A stretch of 64,000 nt of DNA from UBA7488 sp964414185 (GCA_964414185.1 CAYPVK010000007.1:1-64000), one strand, 5' to 3'. Positions 26,819 to 36,660 are shown, numbered from the stretch's first letter. Program-made: numbers and translations. Notes: generated by a model from the sequence alone, not told the origin.

Positions 26819-27424
26819 TTATCGCTCTCGCCCCAAATTCAACAGCTTGTTGACCTGAGAAGCCGTTAAATCTTCCCTTTGCAACGCGTGCATAGCCGCG
26901 TACAAAACTTGTTTTAAACTTTCCACGCGCAGCGGGTCCATGCGCGAAACAGCCTTAAGTGCCGTTTCACGCGACACATCGTTACGCATACGCAAAGAGC
27001 TTAAACTTTTAACCAAATCCAATTCAACACCGGTTACGTCCAATTCCAATATTTCTTTATTTTGCCGACGGGAAATTTCTTGTTTTTTATCGGCATCGGT
27101 CATTTTGTTAAGTTCTGAACCGATTAATTTGGCATCTTCAATAAAAGTGCGACATTTGCGCAAATGGTCGACCAATTTTTTCGCGGTTTCCAACAAAGGC
27201 GACGGCGGCGTTTGATTTTCCAATTCGGCAACCAATGCTTGAGCAACCTGATATTCTTCGCGCATATCAATATCCATTTGTTTCATGGTATCCATTTCGG
27301 CATTATCGACTATGCCGTCTTTGAAAATATCTCTGATTTCGCTTCTTAAAACTTCATAGTTTGTAATAGATGCTTGGCGCGGTTCGGATAAATGGTTAAT
27401 AATCGTAGTATATTCAAAAGACAT
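26819..27424 (-). CDS. Hypothetical helical protein
   Basis: A 201-residue protein that I do not recognise. It is charged, without signal peptide, membrane helix or Cys clusters, and looks all-alpha (for example ALVAELENQ, TAKKLVDHLRKCRTF, ITQVNKLLNLG-like tail LTASQVNKLLNLG). The one Cys is in HLRKC. It has a good SD (CGGGAGGAC). It lies between DUF177 and the rpmH block on the same strand. A cytosolic structural or regulatory role is possible; nothing more can be said. Confidence 0.65.
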   Translation of the reverse strand: MSFEYTTIINHLSEPRQASITNYEVLRSEIRDIFKDGIVDNAEMDTMKQMDIDMREEYQVAQALVAELENQTPPSPLLETAKKLVDHLRKCRTFIEDAKLIGSELNKMTDADKKQEISRRQNKEILELDVTGVELDLVKSLSSLRMRNDVSRETALKAVSRMDPLRVESLKQVLYAAMHALQREDLTASQVNKLLNLGRER

Positions 27425-27481
27425 AAGTGTCCTCCCGTCAATTAAAATTCAAAAACAACATAGGGTTATTATGTGCTTTTT

Positions 27482-27988
27482 TTATTTTTTTAGCAAGTCT
27501 TTTAATCCTTTAAAGGGATTTTGTTTTTGGCCGGGCGCTTCTTCAATATATTCAAAAGTTTCATCCGTAGAACGCGGGAACGGATCCAGTGCCAAACCGA
27601 ATTGTTGGGCAATGATTTCACCCAAATTTAATTTGCCGTTCTTTATCATGTCGGAAACATCTTCTTCCATATCAATGTCAAAATCTTGCTCGGTATCGTA
27701 ATCCACCCCTTTTTCGGAAAAAAATTCTTCAAAATGTGTCTTAAAATCATCATCGAATTCTTTTAACGTTATAACACATATTTGTGTAATTTGCGCGCGA
27801 ATATCGGCCGAAACTTTTAAAACGCGGTCTCCCGAAATTGAACCCGAAACTTGAAATGATTTGACGGCGGGCAATTCGAAACGTTCTGATAAGGCTTTAA
27901 GTTCCTGCGCCGTGGCAATTAAATCAAAGGTTAAACCTTTCAGCGGGATTTTGGACACATCCAAAATTTGAAACAGGTTGGTTTTCAT
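27482..27988 (-). CDS. YceD/DUF177 family protein
   Basis: A 168-residue YceD-type protein. In many bacteria yceD precedes rpmF and affects 23S rRNA or L32 accumulation. The features are the N-terminal beta strands, the CVITLKEFDDDF region and the acidic DIDMEEDVSDMI ... LNLGEIIAQQFGLALDPFPR segment typical of the family. SD AAAGGAT. It is divergent from bamE, an arrangement I know from alphaproteobacteria. Confidence 0.87.
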   Translation of the reverse strand: MKTNLFQILDVSKIPLKGLTFDLIATAQELKALSERFELPAVKSFQVSGSISGDRVLKVSADIRAQITQICVITLKEFDDDFKTHFEEFFSEKGVDYDTEQDFDIDMEEDVSDMIKNGKLNLGEIIAQQFGLALDPFPRSTDETFEYIEEAPGQKQNPFKGLKDLLKK

Positions 27989-28066
27989 TTTTTATCCTTT
28001 TTTATTGACGGGTATGGCGAATTATTGTATAAATGCCTATATGCTTATAACAGTGTAACAGAGATT

Positions 28067-28528
28067 ATGAAAATGTTCAAGAAACTTATTACAATTGCTT
28101 TTATATCCGCTTCTTTTTCACTGGGCGCTTGCGGCTTGGAAACATATCAAAGCGGCGATTTGCCGTCCAATGCCCGATTGGAATCCGTCCAAATCGGGAA
28201 AAGCACCAAAGAACAAACATTGCGCATTTTGGGTGCTCCCGTTTATCAAAACGAACAACAAAATTTTTGGGTATACGGCAAAATTCGTAAGAAAAGCCAA
28301 GCTTTCATGGAACCCAAAGAATTTGAACGCGATATTTATGTCCTAACGTTTAATAACGAAAATGTTCTGAATCAAAAAGAACATTTGACCATGAAAGACG
28401 GGCATAACGTATCCTATGTATCGGCAACAACGCCGACAAAACATAAAGAATTATCGGTAACCGAGCAGCTGGTTAAAAATTTCGGCCGTTATGATGCCGG
28501 CGGACGCGACAGTACTGAGCGCAGATAA
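28067..28528 (+). CDS. bamE: SmpA/OmlA (BamE) family outer membrane lipoprotein
   Basis: A 153-residue lipoprotein with lipobox LGAC (SFSLGACG) after an N-terminal signal. The BamE fold is indicated by RLESVQIGKSTKEQTLRILGAPVY, the conserved G-x-s-t-x-x-x-x-x-x-x-G-x-P motif. It should be the BAM complex accessory lipoprotein that aids beta-barrel assembly, along with BamB above. The start at 28067 (MKMFKK) fits the signal peptide; the SD is weak (GAGA). The frame is open further upstream, but that part would not make a signal peptide. Confidence 0.88.
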   Translation: MKMFKKLITIAFISASFSLGACGLETYQSGDLPSNARLESVQIGKSTKEQTLRILGAPVYQNEQQNFWVYGKIRKKSQAFMEPKEFERDIYVLTFNNENVLNQKEHLTMKDGHNVSYVSATTPTKHKELSVTEQLVKNFGRYDAGGRDSTERR

Positions 28529-28534
28529 TTCAAA

Positions 28535-28575
28535 GAAACAAAAAACGGATTTATAAAAAATCCGTTTTTTGTTTC
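28535..28575. terminator. Bidirectional terminator between bamE and the 208-residue gene
   Basis: GAAACAAAAAACGGAT at 28535-28550 is the perfect inverse of 28560-28575, with A and T runs on both sides. It can terminate both bamE (+) and the convergent minus-strand gene. Confidence 0.85.
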
Positions 28576-28588
28576 AAATATTTTAAAA

Positions 28589-29215
28589 TCAATACATCAT
28601 TTCCATTCCATATTCTTTTTGCGGTGAAAACGCATAAGAAGCGATACGCGTTGGCGACACATTGTCGGAAGTGTTTCCGGAAACCGTTTTTGCCGATTGC
28701 GAACATATGCTTGCGTCATTTAAACGCCTTTGAATTTTTAAGCATTTTTTATTTACATATGCGTAAATTTTAAGGCTTTTGTCAAAACCGGAAATTTTTT
28801 GGCAGAAATGCTCGGCGAATTGCTTATAATCATAAGAAGACACAAAAGGCAATCCTTTTTGTTTTGAAGCCTTATCCGTACAAACGAGTGCAACCCCCTT
28901 CCCGATTGCCTTATACAAAGGATATTTCCCTTCGGGTGAAGATTCCAACAATTCGTACCACTTAACAGAATGACGGCGGATACCGGCCTCTTTGCAAACT
29001 AAATCAAAGGCAATTTCTCCCAAATCATCCGTCGGCGTTTCACCATCGGGAATGCCGCTGCAGATTCCGGCTCTGTAAGAAGATTTTTTTAATGCAACCC
29101 TATATTCCCGTTTTGCCGAAACATTTAAAAATTCATTTAAGGTTTGATAAAAAAAGAGTTTAACTTTAAGGCGTTCCTCTTCGGTAAGCCATTTATATAA
29201 AACAGATTGAGACAT
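28589..29215 (-). CDS. Hypothetical protein, unrecognised
   Basis: A 208-residue cytosolic protein that I do not recognise. It has no signal peptide or membrane helix. It contains a GICSGIPDGETPTDDLGEIAFDL segment and six or more Cys (for example GICSG, DLVCKEAG, LVCTDK, HFCQK, KKCLK, SICSQ), spaced irregularly. I took the ATG at 29213-29215 (MSQSVLYKW) with GAAGGGGG upstream; the longer TTG version is less likely. It stands alone between two terminators. Confidence 0.6.
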   Translation of the reverse strand: MSQSVLYKWLTEEERLKVKLFFYQTLNEFLNVSAKREYRVALKKSSYRAGICSGIPDGETPTDDLGEIAFDLVCKEAGIRRHSVKWYELLESSPEGKYPLYKAIGKGVALVCTDKASKQKGLPFVSSYDYKQFAEHFCQKISGFDKSLKIYAYVNKKCLKIQRRLNDASICSQSAKTVSGNTSDNVSPTRIASYAFSPQKEYGMEMMY

Positions 29216-29326
29216 CGAAGCCCCCTTCAACAAAAAATTGCGGATGCAAGATGCTTATATCCCCGAGTCGTTAAATTGTCAACATATTATTATATTCTTT
29301 TGAAAAATTATGATTAAAAACAGCGG

Positions 29327-29357
29327 CAAAAAAGGGCTTAACTTTTTTTAAGCCCTT
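29327..29357 (-). terminator. Rho-independent terminator after pepN
   Basis: On the minus strand AAGGGCTTAA pairs with TTAAGCCCTT across a short loop and is followed by TTTTTTG. It lies about 110 bases beyond the pepN stop. A second GC stem (GCCCC/GGGGC at about 29415-29440) lies between them but lacks a T run on this strand. Confidence 0.7.
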
Positions 29358-29465
29358 TATCTGTTCCAAAAAAACGACGGCGATCAGATTACCGATACGA
29401 ATGATTTTTTATTTTGCCCCCGCTTTTAACAGGGGCATTATTTTTATAAGTTTGACAATCAAAAA

Positions 29466-31994
29466 TTATTTCAACAATCTTTCAACTGTTTCTCTTGAAA
29501 TATCAGACAAAGTTTTATCGGCATAAACTTCATTCAAAACAGCCTTGGCCTGCTCTTGAACAGCGGGAGCAAACCGTTTGTATTTGGCAAATGCCGTAAA
29601 CATGCGGCCGGCCAAATGCGGATTGAGTTTATCGACAATCATGATTTGTTCGGCAACAAAACGGTATCCCGACCCGTCGGCTTTGTTAAACGCCGCCATA
29701 TTGCCGGCAAAGGCTCCGATTAACCCGCGGACTTTATTCGGATTTTTATAATCGAATTTCGGGTGTTTCGTCAGATTTTTGACGTTTTCCAAAACATTTT
29801 TGGACGGTGACTGAGCTTGAACGGCGAACCATTTATTCAACACCAAATCATCGTTTTCATAACGGCGGTAGAACAAATCCAACGCTTCTTGTTCTTCGGG
29901 GCGTTCATTTTGAACCAACGTTACCAAAGATGACATTCTGTCGGTTAAATTATCGGCCGATTGATATTGGGCAAACGTCATCGGTGCCAATTCCGTCAAA
30001 GACAAATATCCCAACGCGACATTTTTAATCGCTCGTTTGGCCGCCGAGGCCGCATCGGGTGAAAACGGCGCATCGGATTCATTTTCCCTATACAGTTTCA
30101 ATAATGTATCTTTATATCTGACGGCAAACGCGCGGCGCATCAATTTGCGGACACGTTTGATTTCTTCAATATCGATAACGTCCATTTTTTCGGCAATTTC
30201 CTGTTCGCTCGGCAACATAACGGCTCGAGCGATAAAAGCTTTGTCAAGCCCGTCTTGTTCAAGGTAAGACCCCATCGTTTCAATAATGGATTCATCGGGC
30301 GTTTCTTGTTTATGGGCAACCATTTCCAACAAACGTTCCAAAACATATTGGCGCGCCACGTCAAAACGATTGAACAAATCCGAATCCTTGGTCATCAAAC
30401 GTTTGCGATCGTCATCGGAATATTTAATTTCCAACGTGATGGGCGATACAAAGAAACGGTTGATCGACAATGCCGGACGTTCCGAAATATTTTCAAACAC
30501 GTATTCTTTTGACGGTTCATCAAAAATAATCGTGCCGGCTTTGATATCTTTGCCATCCGCACCGACCAATCCGTACGGCAATGGAATGACAAACGGCTCC
30601 GTCGCCGTTTTATGCGTCTGAGTCAAACGTACTTTGAACGTTTTGGCTTGTTCATCATACGACGTTTCGGCTTTAACAAACGGACGGCCCGCGGTTGAAT
30701 ACCACCGTTTAAAGGCAGTTAAATCTTTACCCGATACATCTTCCATACATTTGACGAAATCATCAATCGTTACGGCTTGTCCGTCATGACGTTTAAAGTA
30801 CAAATCGCACCCTTGGCGGAACAATTCTTTGCCCAAAATAGCCTGTTGCATACGAATGACTTCGGCACCTTTGTTGTAAACGGTACCGGTGTAGAAGTTT
30901 TCAATTTCCTTATACGAATCGGGGCGCACGGAGTGCGCCAAAGGACCGTCGTCTTCGGGGAATTGATAAGCGCGCAATTCCAAAACGTCGTCAATACGCC
31001 CGACGGCACGCGAACGTACGTCATAGCTGAATTCTTGATCGCGGAAAACAGTAAAGCCTTCCTTTAACGACAATTCAAACCATTGGCGCAATGTAACACG
31101 GTCACCGCTGTAGTTATGGAAATATTCGTGTCCGATAACACGTTCGACATATTCATATGTCGCATCGGTTGCGGTATCTTTGCTTGCCAACAATGCGGCA
31201 TCGTTGAAAATATTCAATGATTTGTTTTCCATAGCGCCGGCATTGAATTTTGAAACGGCAACGATATTGAACAAATCCAAATCATATTCCAAACCGAATG
31301 TCGTTTCATCCCAAGCCATCGCTAATTTCAGCGAATCCATCGCAAATTGCAGGCGGTCTTTTTTGCCTTGTTCGCAATACAGAGCCAAATCCACCGTTTT
31401 GCCGGACATGGTTGTAAACGTATCTTTAATCGAATCCAAATCACCCGCTACCAAAGCAAACAAATAGCAAGGCTTGTTAAACGGGTCTTCCCATACGACG
31501 ACATCGCCTTCATCTTTAATTTTATTGCCGTTGGACAACATAACGGGATATTTTTTACGGTCACCGCGGATTGTAACGGTAAATTTACTCGGCACATCCG
31601 AATGATCGGGATAATAAGTGATTGAACGGAACCCTTCCGGTTCGCATTGCGTACAAAACATACCGTCGGACATGTATAACCCCATCAGGCGCGTATTGGC
31701 TTCCGGATTAATTTCAACAGTTATTTCCAGTATGAAATTCGGCTTAGTTTTTTTCAAAGTTAACGTTGTATCGGTTAATTCATAATCGGCATCGGACACC
31801 TTTTGCCCGTCCATTTTCAATTCAAGCAATTTCATATATTGGCCGTTTAACACCAACGGTTTTGACGTGTCACAATCTTCAAAAGCCAACCGGGCTTTGA
31901 CGATTGTTTGCGTGGGGTTTAAAGTAAAATCCAAATCCGTTTTGGGGAGTTTGTAAAACGGAGCTTGATAATCTTTACGATATTTTAACGACAT
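29466..31994 (-). CDS. pepN: Aminopeptidase N (M1 family)
   Basis: Zinc metallo-aminopeptidase that removes N-terminal residues from peptides in the cytoplasm. 842 residues, slightly shorter than E. coli PepN (870). Substrate-binding GAMEN is at 253-257, the zinc motif HEYFH at 289-293 and the third ligand E312 in LKEG. The C-terminal helical domains are complete. SD GAAAGGAAG. Confidence 0.96.
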   Translation of the reverse strand: MSLKYRKDYQAPFYKLPKTDLDFTLNPTQTIVKARLAFEDCDTSKPLVLNGQYMKLLELKMDGQKVSDADYELTDTTLTLKKTKPNFILEITVEINPEANTRLMGLYMSDGMFCTQCEPEGFRSITYYPDHSDVPSKFTVTIRGDRKKYPVMLSNGNKIKDEGDVVVWEDPFNKPCYLFALVAGDLDSIKDTFTTMSGKTVDLALYCEQGKKDRLQFAMDSLKLAMAWDETTFGLEYDLDLFNIVAVSKFNAGAMENKSLNIFNDAALLASKDTATDATYEYVERVIGHEYFHNYSGDRVTLRQWFELSLKEGFTVFRDQEFSYDVRSRAVGRIDDVLELRAYQFPEDDGPLAHSVRPDSYKEIENFYTGTVYNKGAEVIRMQQAILGKELFRQGCDLYFKRHDGQAVTIDDFVKCMEDVSGKDLTAFKRWYSTAGRPFVKAETSYDEQAKTFKVRLTQTHKTATEPFVIPLPYGLVGADGKDIKAGTIIFDEPSKEYVFENISERPALSINRFFVSPITLEIKYSDDDRKRLMTKDSDLFNRFDVARQYVLERLLEMVAHKQETPDESIIETMGSYLEQDGLDKAFIARAVMLPSEQEIAEKMDVIDIEEIKRVRKLMRRAFAVRYKDTLLKLYRENESDAPFSPDAASAAKRAIKNVALGYLSLTELAPMTFAQYQSADNLTDRMSSLVTLVQNERPEEQEALDLFYRRYENDDLVLNKWFAVQAQSPSKNVLENVKNLTKHPKFDYKNPNKVRGLIGAFAGNMAAFNKADGSGYRFVAEQIMIVDKLNPHLAGRMFTAFAKYKRFAPAVQEQAKAVLNEVYADKTLSDISRETVERLLK

Positions 31995-32090
31995 TTTTTT
32001 AGCCTCTTCCTTTCTTTGTTTATAAAACCGTTATGCCTTTTTTGCATGGACCTTTATCGAATAAAACAATAAAAGCATTATGAAATTTCT

Positions 32091-32792
32091 TTACTTTTTT
32101 TGAATATCCGCATTCTTTTGCGTTGCATTCTTCAAATTTTCCATCCAAAACGCAGCTTTTTCGGGGTTGGCGGGTACTTCTTTAAATCCGCCCGAATAAA
32201 TGGCGACCAAACTTGTCATCGCGTTCACATTGCCTTTGGCGGCCGCATTTTCATACAACAAGATGACTTTATCCATCGGAATATCATCCCCCATATAGCC
32301 ACGTTCCACCCAAACGCCCAATCCGTAGAGCGCATCGGGGTAACCTTGCTTGGCCGCTTCATTCATCCAAGCCATCGCTTTGGCACGATTTTCGGGGATT
32401 TTATCACCCGTATCATACATCAAAGCCAATTGATATTGAGCATCAACTATACCCGCGGCGGCGGCTTTTTCCAAAAACAGTACAGCCTTTTTATAAGAAG
32501 GCGCGGCCTTTTGAATATTGTCTTTGAACTTTTGCCCTTCGGTCAAATACATCTGTCCCAAATAATAAGCCGACGTTATGACGGCATCTTTGTCTTCCGA
32601 TTCGTTGGCCATTAAAAAATACCGTTCGGCTTTTCGAATACGCCCGTCTTCCAAAGCCCCAATCGCCGCTTGTAATTGTTCGGAAGGTGTCATAAAGAAA
32701 TCTTTTAAAGTTACGGCACCGATTCCGATTACGGATAAAATGATTAAAATAAAAACAAGTGTCGTCAAGCCGGATATTTTTTTCTTTTTCAT
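32091..32792 (-). CDS. Sel1-repeat (TPR-like) membrane-anchored protein
   Basis: A 233-residue protein. A basic start (MKKKK) precedes one membrane helix (about 9-30), then a periplasmic region of Sel1-like repeats: AYYLGQMYLTEG, AQYQLALMYDTGD, ALYGLGVWVERGY and AMTSLVAIYSGGF, each with the A-x-x-x-L-G/A-x-x-Y pattern at about 36-40-residue spacing. Such proteins scaffold protein interactions. No partner is evident; murL starts divergently about 120 bases away. SD AAAGGG. Confidence 0.85.
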   Translation of the reverse strand: MKKKKISGLTTLVFILIILSVIGIGAVTLKDFFMTPSEQLQAAIGALEDGRIRKAERYFLMANESEDKDAVITSAYYLGQMYLTEGQKFKDNIQKAAPSYKKAVLFLEKAAAAGIVDAQYQLALMYDTGDKIPENRAKAMAWMNEAAKQGYPDALYGLGVWVERGYMGDDIPMDKVILLYENAAAKGNVNAMTSLVAIYSGGFKEVPANPEKAAFWMENLKNATQKNADIQKK

Positions 32793-32910
32793 GGTATTTC
32801 CCTTTACAAATGTGTCTGATATGATGTACTATCAAAACCGCATCGACGGTTAGCCGCGAAGGATTTCAATTTTTTTCATACATACAGATATACTAAAAGG
32901 ATTTTTCACG

Positions 32911-34200
32911 TTGCGCAAGGCTTTTTATTATAAAAATTACGAATTTGATGCAAAAACGGGCATACTTTTATTTCAATACGAAAGCATGGGATATAAATTT
33001 AATGAAACAATCACATTCCCGGGAGCTCCGTTTACGTTGACCCAAGCACAAAAAAAAGCGTTGGATTTGATTTTCTTATACGCCCATATTGCCTTCGGCA
33101 TCAGTTATTATAAAGCGTTTTTAAATCCAGAAGTTGTTCTTGAAAGCGGCGCTTTGACGAAAGAAGAAGCGAACTTTTTTAATACGTTCTACATAAACGG
33201 GTTGGGTGAATTTTCCGTAAAAAATAATGTGGATATCCGTATCGCGTTTCCTTATCAAGAGATACAGCGCGAAAAATTTCAATTCAATTTGAAAAATCGC
33301 GCTTTGATTCCGGTCGGCGGCGGCAAAGATTCGTGCGTAACGATTGAATTGTTACGAGCGACGGGAAAACAAACGGCGGCCATTTCGCTCGGCAATCCGC
33401 GCCCGATTCAAGACTGTGTCCGAGCGGCGCAAATCCCACATATCGTCATGACACGCAAAATTTCACCGGTTTTGTTGGAATTAAATCAATTCGGGCAAGT
33501 TTTAAACGGGCATGTACCCATTACGGGTTTGATTTCATTTTTATTATGGGCAGCGGCCGTTTTGTATGATTACAAATACGTGGCAATGTCTTGCGAACGG
33601 TCGGCCAACAGCGGTAATATGGTTAAAAACGGGCGCACCATTAACCATCAATACAGCAAATCATTGGATTACGAACGCGATTTTTATGTACTGACAAGTG
33701 CTGTACATCCCGAATTCAGATATTTTTCGTTATTGCGCCCTTATTCGGAAGCGCATATCGCGAAATTGTTTGCCTGTCTTTGTAAACCTTATTTTGACGT
33801 ATTTACCAGTTGCAACAAAGCTTTTAAATTAGATGCGACCAAACGGTTGGACAGATGGTGCGGCATGTGCGACAAATGCCGTTTCGTATTTTTGATTTTG
33901 GCGCCGTTTATGGATAAAGACAAACTTATCGAAATCGTCGGAAACAATCCGCTTAATGACATATCACAATTAAACGGGTATAAAGAATTGTTGGGCCTGA
34001 GCGGGCATAAGCCTTTTGAATGCGTCGGCGAAACGACCGAATGCCGATGGGCTATGGCCGAATTGGGGGCCGACCCCAAATGGCAAAATGATGCGGTTGT
34101 ATCGGCGTTAAGCAAAAAAATAGAATCAAATGAATCGGATATTTTTACCCCTTCAACAACTCATTTAATTCCGGGAGAATACAAAAATGCACTTCAATGA
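32911..34200 (+). CDS. murL: UDP-N-acetylmuramoyl-L-alanyl-L-glutamate epimerase MurL
   Basis: A 429-residue protein with an ATP pyrophosphatase-like PP-loop, PVGGGKDS, near residue 138, and a C-terminal Cys cluster (RWCGMCDKCRF) that could bind a metal. This matches MurL, which epimerises the L-Glu of UDP-MurNAc-L-Ala-L-Glu to D-Glu via adenylation. The directly adjacent, overlapping ligase gene (murD2) is the partner that makes that substrate, as first described in Xanthomonas. The start is TTG with AAAAGGA 9 bases upstream. It overlaps murD2 by 14 bases and ends with UGA. Identification is from memory of the family and from context. Confidence 0.85.
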   Translation: MRKAFYYKNYEFDAKTGILLFQYESMGYKFNETITFPGAPFTLTQAQKKALDLIFLYAHIAFGISYYKAFLNPEVVLESGALTKEEANFFNTFYINGLGEFSVKNNVDIRIAFPYQEIQREKFQFNLKNRALIPVGGGKDSCVTIELLRATGKQTAAISLGNPRPIQDCVRAAQIPHIVMTRKISPVLLELNQFGQVLNGHVPITGLISFLLWAAAVLYDYKYVAMSCERSANSGNMVKNGRTINHQYSKSLDYERDFYVLTSAVHPEFRYFSLLRPYSEAHIAKLFACLCKPYFDVFTSCNKAFKLDATKRLDRWCGMCDKCRFVFLILAPFMDKDKLIEIVGNNPLNDISQLNGYKELLGLSGHKPFECVGETTECRWAMAELGADPKWQNDAVVSALSKKIESNESDIFTPSTTHLIPGEYKNALQ

Positions 34201-35386
34201 ATTTAAAGGCAAAACCGTCGGCATTTGGGGAATGGGCAAAGAAGGCTTTGCCGCGAAAAAAGCGCTTGAAAAATACGCATCTCCCCAAAATATCCTAGAA
34301 ATCGAAGAAGACAATTTAAATGATTTAAACAAATGCGATATTGTGATAAAATCGCCGGGTGTATCTTTATATCGTCCCGAAATTGAACGGTTGCGCGAAA
34401 AAGGCGTTGCCGTTACCTCGGGTACAAATATTTTTCTGTCAAACCATAACCCTGATCAAAAAATCATTGCCGTCACGGGGACAAAGGGCAAAAGCACAAC
34501 TTCTTCCTTATTATACCATGTATTAACAAAATTAGGCATAAAGGCGGCATTGGGCGGCAATATCGGCGTCCCACTGTTGGCATTATCTAAAACGCGTGCC
34601 GATATTGTTATAGCCGAATTGTCATCGTATCAATGCGCGGATATAAACGGCAAAATTGATTTGGCGGTTTTGGTCAATTTATATCCCGAACATTTGCCGT
34701 GGCACAAAACACATGAACGGTATTATTCGGATAAGCTCCATATGGTCGGACAAGCCGATATATGCTTTTTAAATGCACAAGACGCCAATACAAAAATATT
34801 TGCGAACAATCCCGACATTTTAAAAAAAGCCGTGTATTTTAACGAACACCCTTTAACGTTGCCGAATTTCCCGCTGAAAGGCGAACATAACTTGCAAAAC
34901 GCGTCGGCAGTGTTAAGGGTAATTGAAGTATTGGGATTGGATGTTCATCAAGCAATCCGCGCCATGCAAAGCTTTCAATCCTTGCCGCATCGGTTGGACA
35001 TTATCGGGAAAATAGATGGCATTACCTATGTGGATGACAGTATTTCGACAACGCCCGAAACGGCGATTGCCGCGATGGAAGCGTTTAAGGGTACCCCTAT
35101 AACTTTAATCATGGGCGGCCAAGACCGCGGCCAAGATTACAATGCATTGGCCGCTTATACCAAAGCACATAATGTTTGCGTTGTTACATTGCCCGATACG
35201 GGAAGACGTATGGACACATTGGCAGATACTTATCGTGCTAATAACATGAAAGAAGCGGTAACCATTGCCAAACAGCAAACACCTGCGGGCGGGATTGTGT
35301 TATTATCTCCCGCCGCGCCCAGTTATAACATGTACAAAAATTTTGAAGCGCGCGGAGAAGATTTTAAAAAGTGTGTTTTTGAATAA
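34187..35386 (+). CDS. murD2: UDP-N-acetylmuramoyl-L-alanine--L-glutamate ligase MurD2 (Mur ligase family)
   Basis: A 399-residue Mur ligase. It has the ATP-binding GTKGKSTTSS at about residue 103, the HNxxN-type GEHNLQNASAVL, and DDSISTTPETAIAAME as in MurD. In the MurD2/MurL route it adds L-Glu rather than D-Glu to UDP-MurNAc-L-Ala. A classical MurD is about 440-450 residues, and this one is shorter. The 14-base overlap with murL ties the two. SD GGGAGAA inside the end of murL. Confidence 0.87.
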   Translation: MHFNEFKGKTVGIWGMGKEGFAAKKALEKYASPQNILEIEEDNLNDLNKCDIVIKSPGVSLYRPEIERLREKGVAVTSGTNIFLSNHNPDQKIIAVTGTKGKSTTSSLLYHVLTKLGIKAALGGNIGVPLLALSKTRADIVIAELSSYQCADINGKIDLAVLVNLYPEHLPWHKTHERYYSDKLHMVGQADICFLNAQDANTKIFANNPDILKKAVYFNEHPLTLPNFPLKGEHNLQNASAVLRVIEVLGLDVHQAIRAMQSFQSLPHRLDIIGKIDGITYVDDSISTTPETAIAAMEAFKGTPITLIMGGQDRGQDYNALAAYTKAHNVCVVTLPDTGRRMDTLADTYRANNMKEAVTIAKQQTPAGGIVLLSPAAPSYNMYKNFEARGEDFKKCVFE

Positions 35387-35415
35387 TTGTTATCCGCAAT
35401 ATCGAAAACAATTAC

Positions 35416-35454
35416 AAAAAAACGCCGACGGAAAAATTTCGTGCGGCGTTTTTG
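35416..35454. terminator. Bidirectional terminator between murD2 and fabI
   Basis: AAAAACGCCG at the left arm pairs with CGGCGTTTTT at the right arm over a 16-base loop, with A and T runs on the outside. It ends murD2 (+) and the convergent fabI (-). Confidence 0.85.
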
Positions 35455-35475
35455 TTATAAATCATATTTTTGATA

Positions 35476-36309
35476 TTATTCGGACAATTTAAAAGCCCCC
35501 AACAATTCGGCGGATTGCACCGCATTTTTCGGGTTAATCATTGCATTATGGCTATAACCCGCATCCACGTGGATAATTTCACCCGTAACACCTGATGCCA
35601 AATCGCTGAGCAAATACAAACCTGTTCCGCCGACGTCTTCAATTGTTACATTGCGGCACAAAGCGGAATTGTTTTGTGTCCACCCCAAGATTTGGCGGAA
35701 ATCGCCGATACCGGCCGCGGCCAAAGTCCGAATCGGGCCGGCCGAAATGGCGTTAACACGAATGTTTTGATGACCCAGGTCAAAGGCAATGTAATGAATG
35801 GAAGCTTCCAAAGCGGCCTTTGCCACACCCATCACATTATAGTTCGGCAAGTATCTTTCCGCGCCCAAATAAGTCAATGTCAACAACGAACCACCATCCG
35901 TCATTAAATCGGCGGCGCGTTTACATACGTCCGTGAATGAAAAGCAAGAAATCAACATTGAATTTGAAAAGTTCGCAGCCGTTGTATCGACATAACGCCC
36001 TTTAAGTTCGTTTTTATCGGAAAAAGCGATTGCGTGGACGACAAAATCAATTTTGCCCCATTTTTCTTTGATGGTCGCAAAAAGGTTGTCCATGCTGACG
36101 GGATCGGTCACATCACAAGGAATCAATGTATCGACTCCGACGGAAGCGGCCAAAGGTTGTACACGTTTCAACAAAGCTTCACCTTGATACGTGAACGCCA
36201 TTTCGGCACCGGCATCGGCCAATTGTTTTGCAATCCCCCAAGCAATCGAATGATCGTTGGCGACGCCCATAATCAACCCCTTTTTACCCTTCATCAAGCC
36301 ACAAGTCAT
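35476..36309 (-). CDS. fabI: Enoyl-ACP reductase FabI
   Basis: A 277-residue NADH-dependent reductase that completes each cycle of type II fatty acid elongation. The N-terminal GKKGLIMGVANDHSIAWGIAK is typical of FabI, not of general SDRs. The active-site Y-x6-K lies in AERYLPNYNVMGVAKAALE. HAIAFSDK also matches. SD GAAAGGAAA. Confidence 0.96.
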   Translation of the reverse strand: MTCGLMKGKKGLIMGVANDHSIAWGIAKQLADAGAEMAFTYQGEALLKRVQPLAASVGVDTLIPCDVTDPVSMDNLFATIKEKWGKIDFVVHAIAFSDKNELKGRYVDTTAANFSNSMLISCFSFTDVCKRAADLMTDGGSLLTLTYLGAERYLPNYNVMGVAKAALEASIHYIAFDLGHQNIRVNAISAGPIRTLAAAGIGDFRQILGWTQNNSALCRNVTIEDVGGTGLYLLSDLASGVTGEIIHVDAGYSHNAMINPKNAVQSAELLGAFKLSE

Positions 36310-36660
36310 TTAATTTTCCTTTCTTAAGCTATCTTATGATACAAGTATTAAGTATATAATACATATTTTAGACAAAATTGCAAATGACACTTTTATGACA
36401 ATCGTGAAATTTATAATTAATTCAGGCATCCATAGTTTAAAAATTCATTTGCTTTTTTGTTTAAAACAAGTTAGCCTGTTAAAACAGAGTGTTAAGAAGA
36501 GTAAACTATGATCAATCTCTCGCGCTTTTATCGGCATTTTTATTGTCGGCAGATTATATGATGAATTTTCGGGACATCCGCTTTGTAAACGGCAAAAATT
36601 ATATTTAAACAATTAATTTAATTACATTAAACAACCTATTAAATAAGAAAGAAAAATTAA
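36310..36660. other. AT-rich intergenic region between fabI and a Nudix gene
   Basis: 351 bases without a supported gene. Near fabI there is a possible minus-strand promoter (TTGCAA, 16 bases, TATTAT at about 36352-36382). In the right half one plus-strand frame reads a short hydrophobic peptide ending GRLYDEFSGHPL at about 36515-36614, with no start codon or SD. It may be debris of a lost gene or chance. No terminator hairpin was seen. Confidence 0.4.

Noticed and set aside
29415..29450. A plus-strand terminator
   Set aside because: The GC stem is followed by T on the plus strand, but no plus-strand gene reads into it; it may just be a hairpin in the pepN 3' region.
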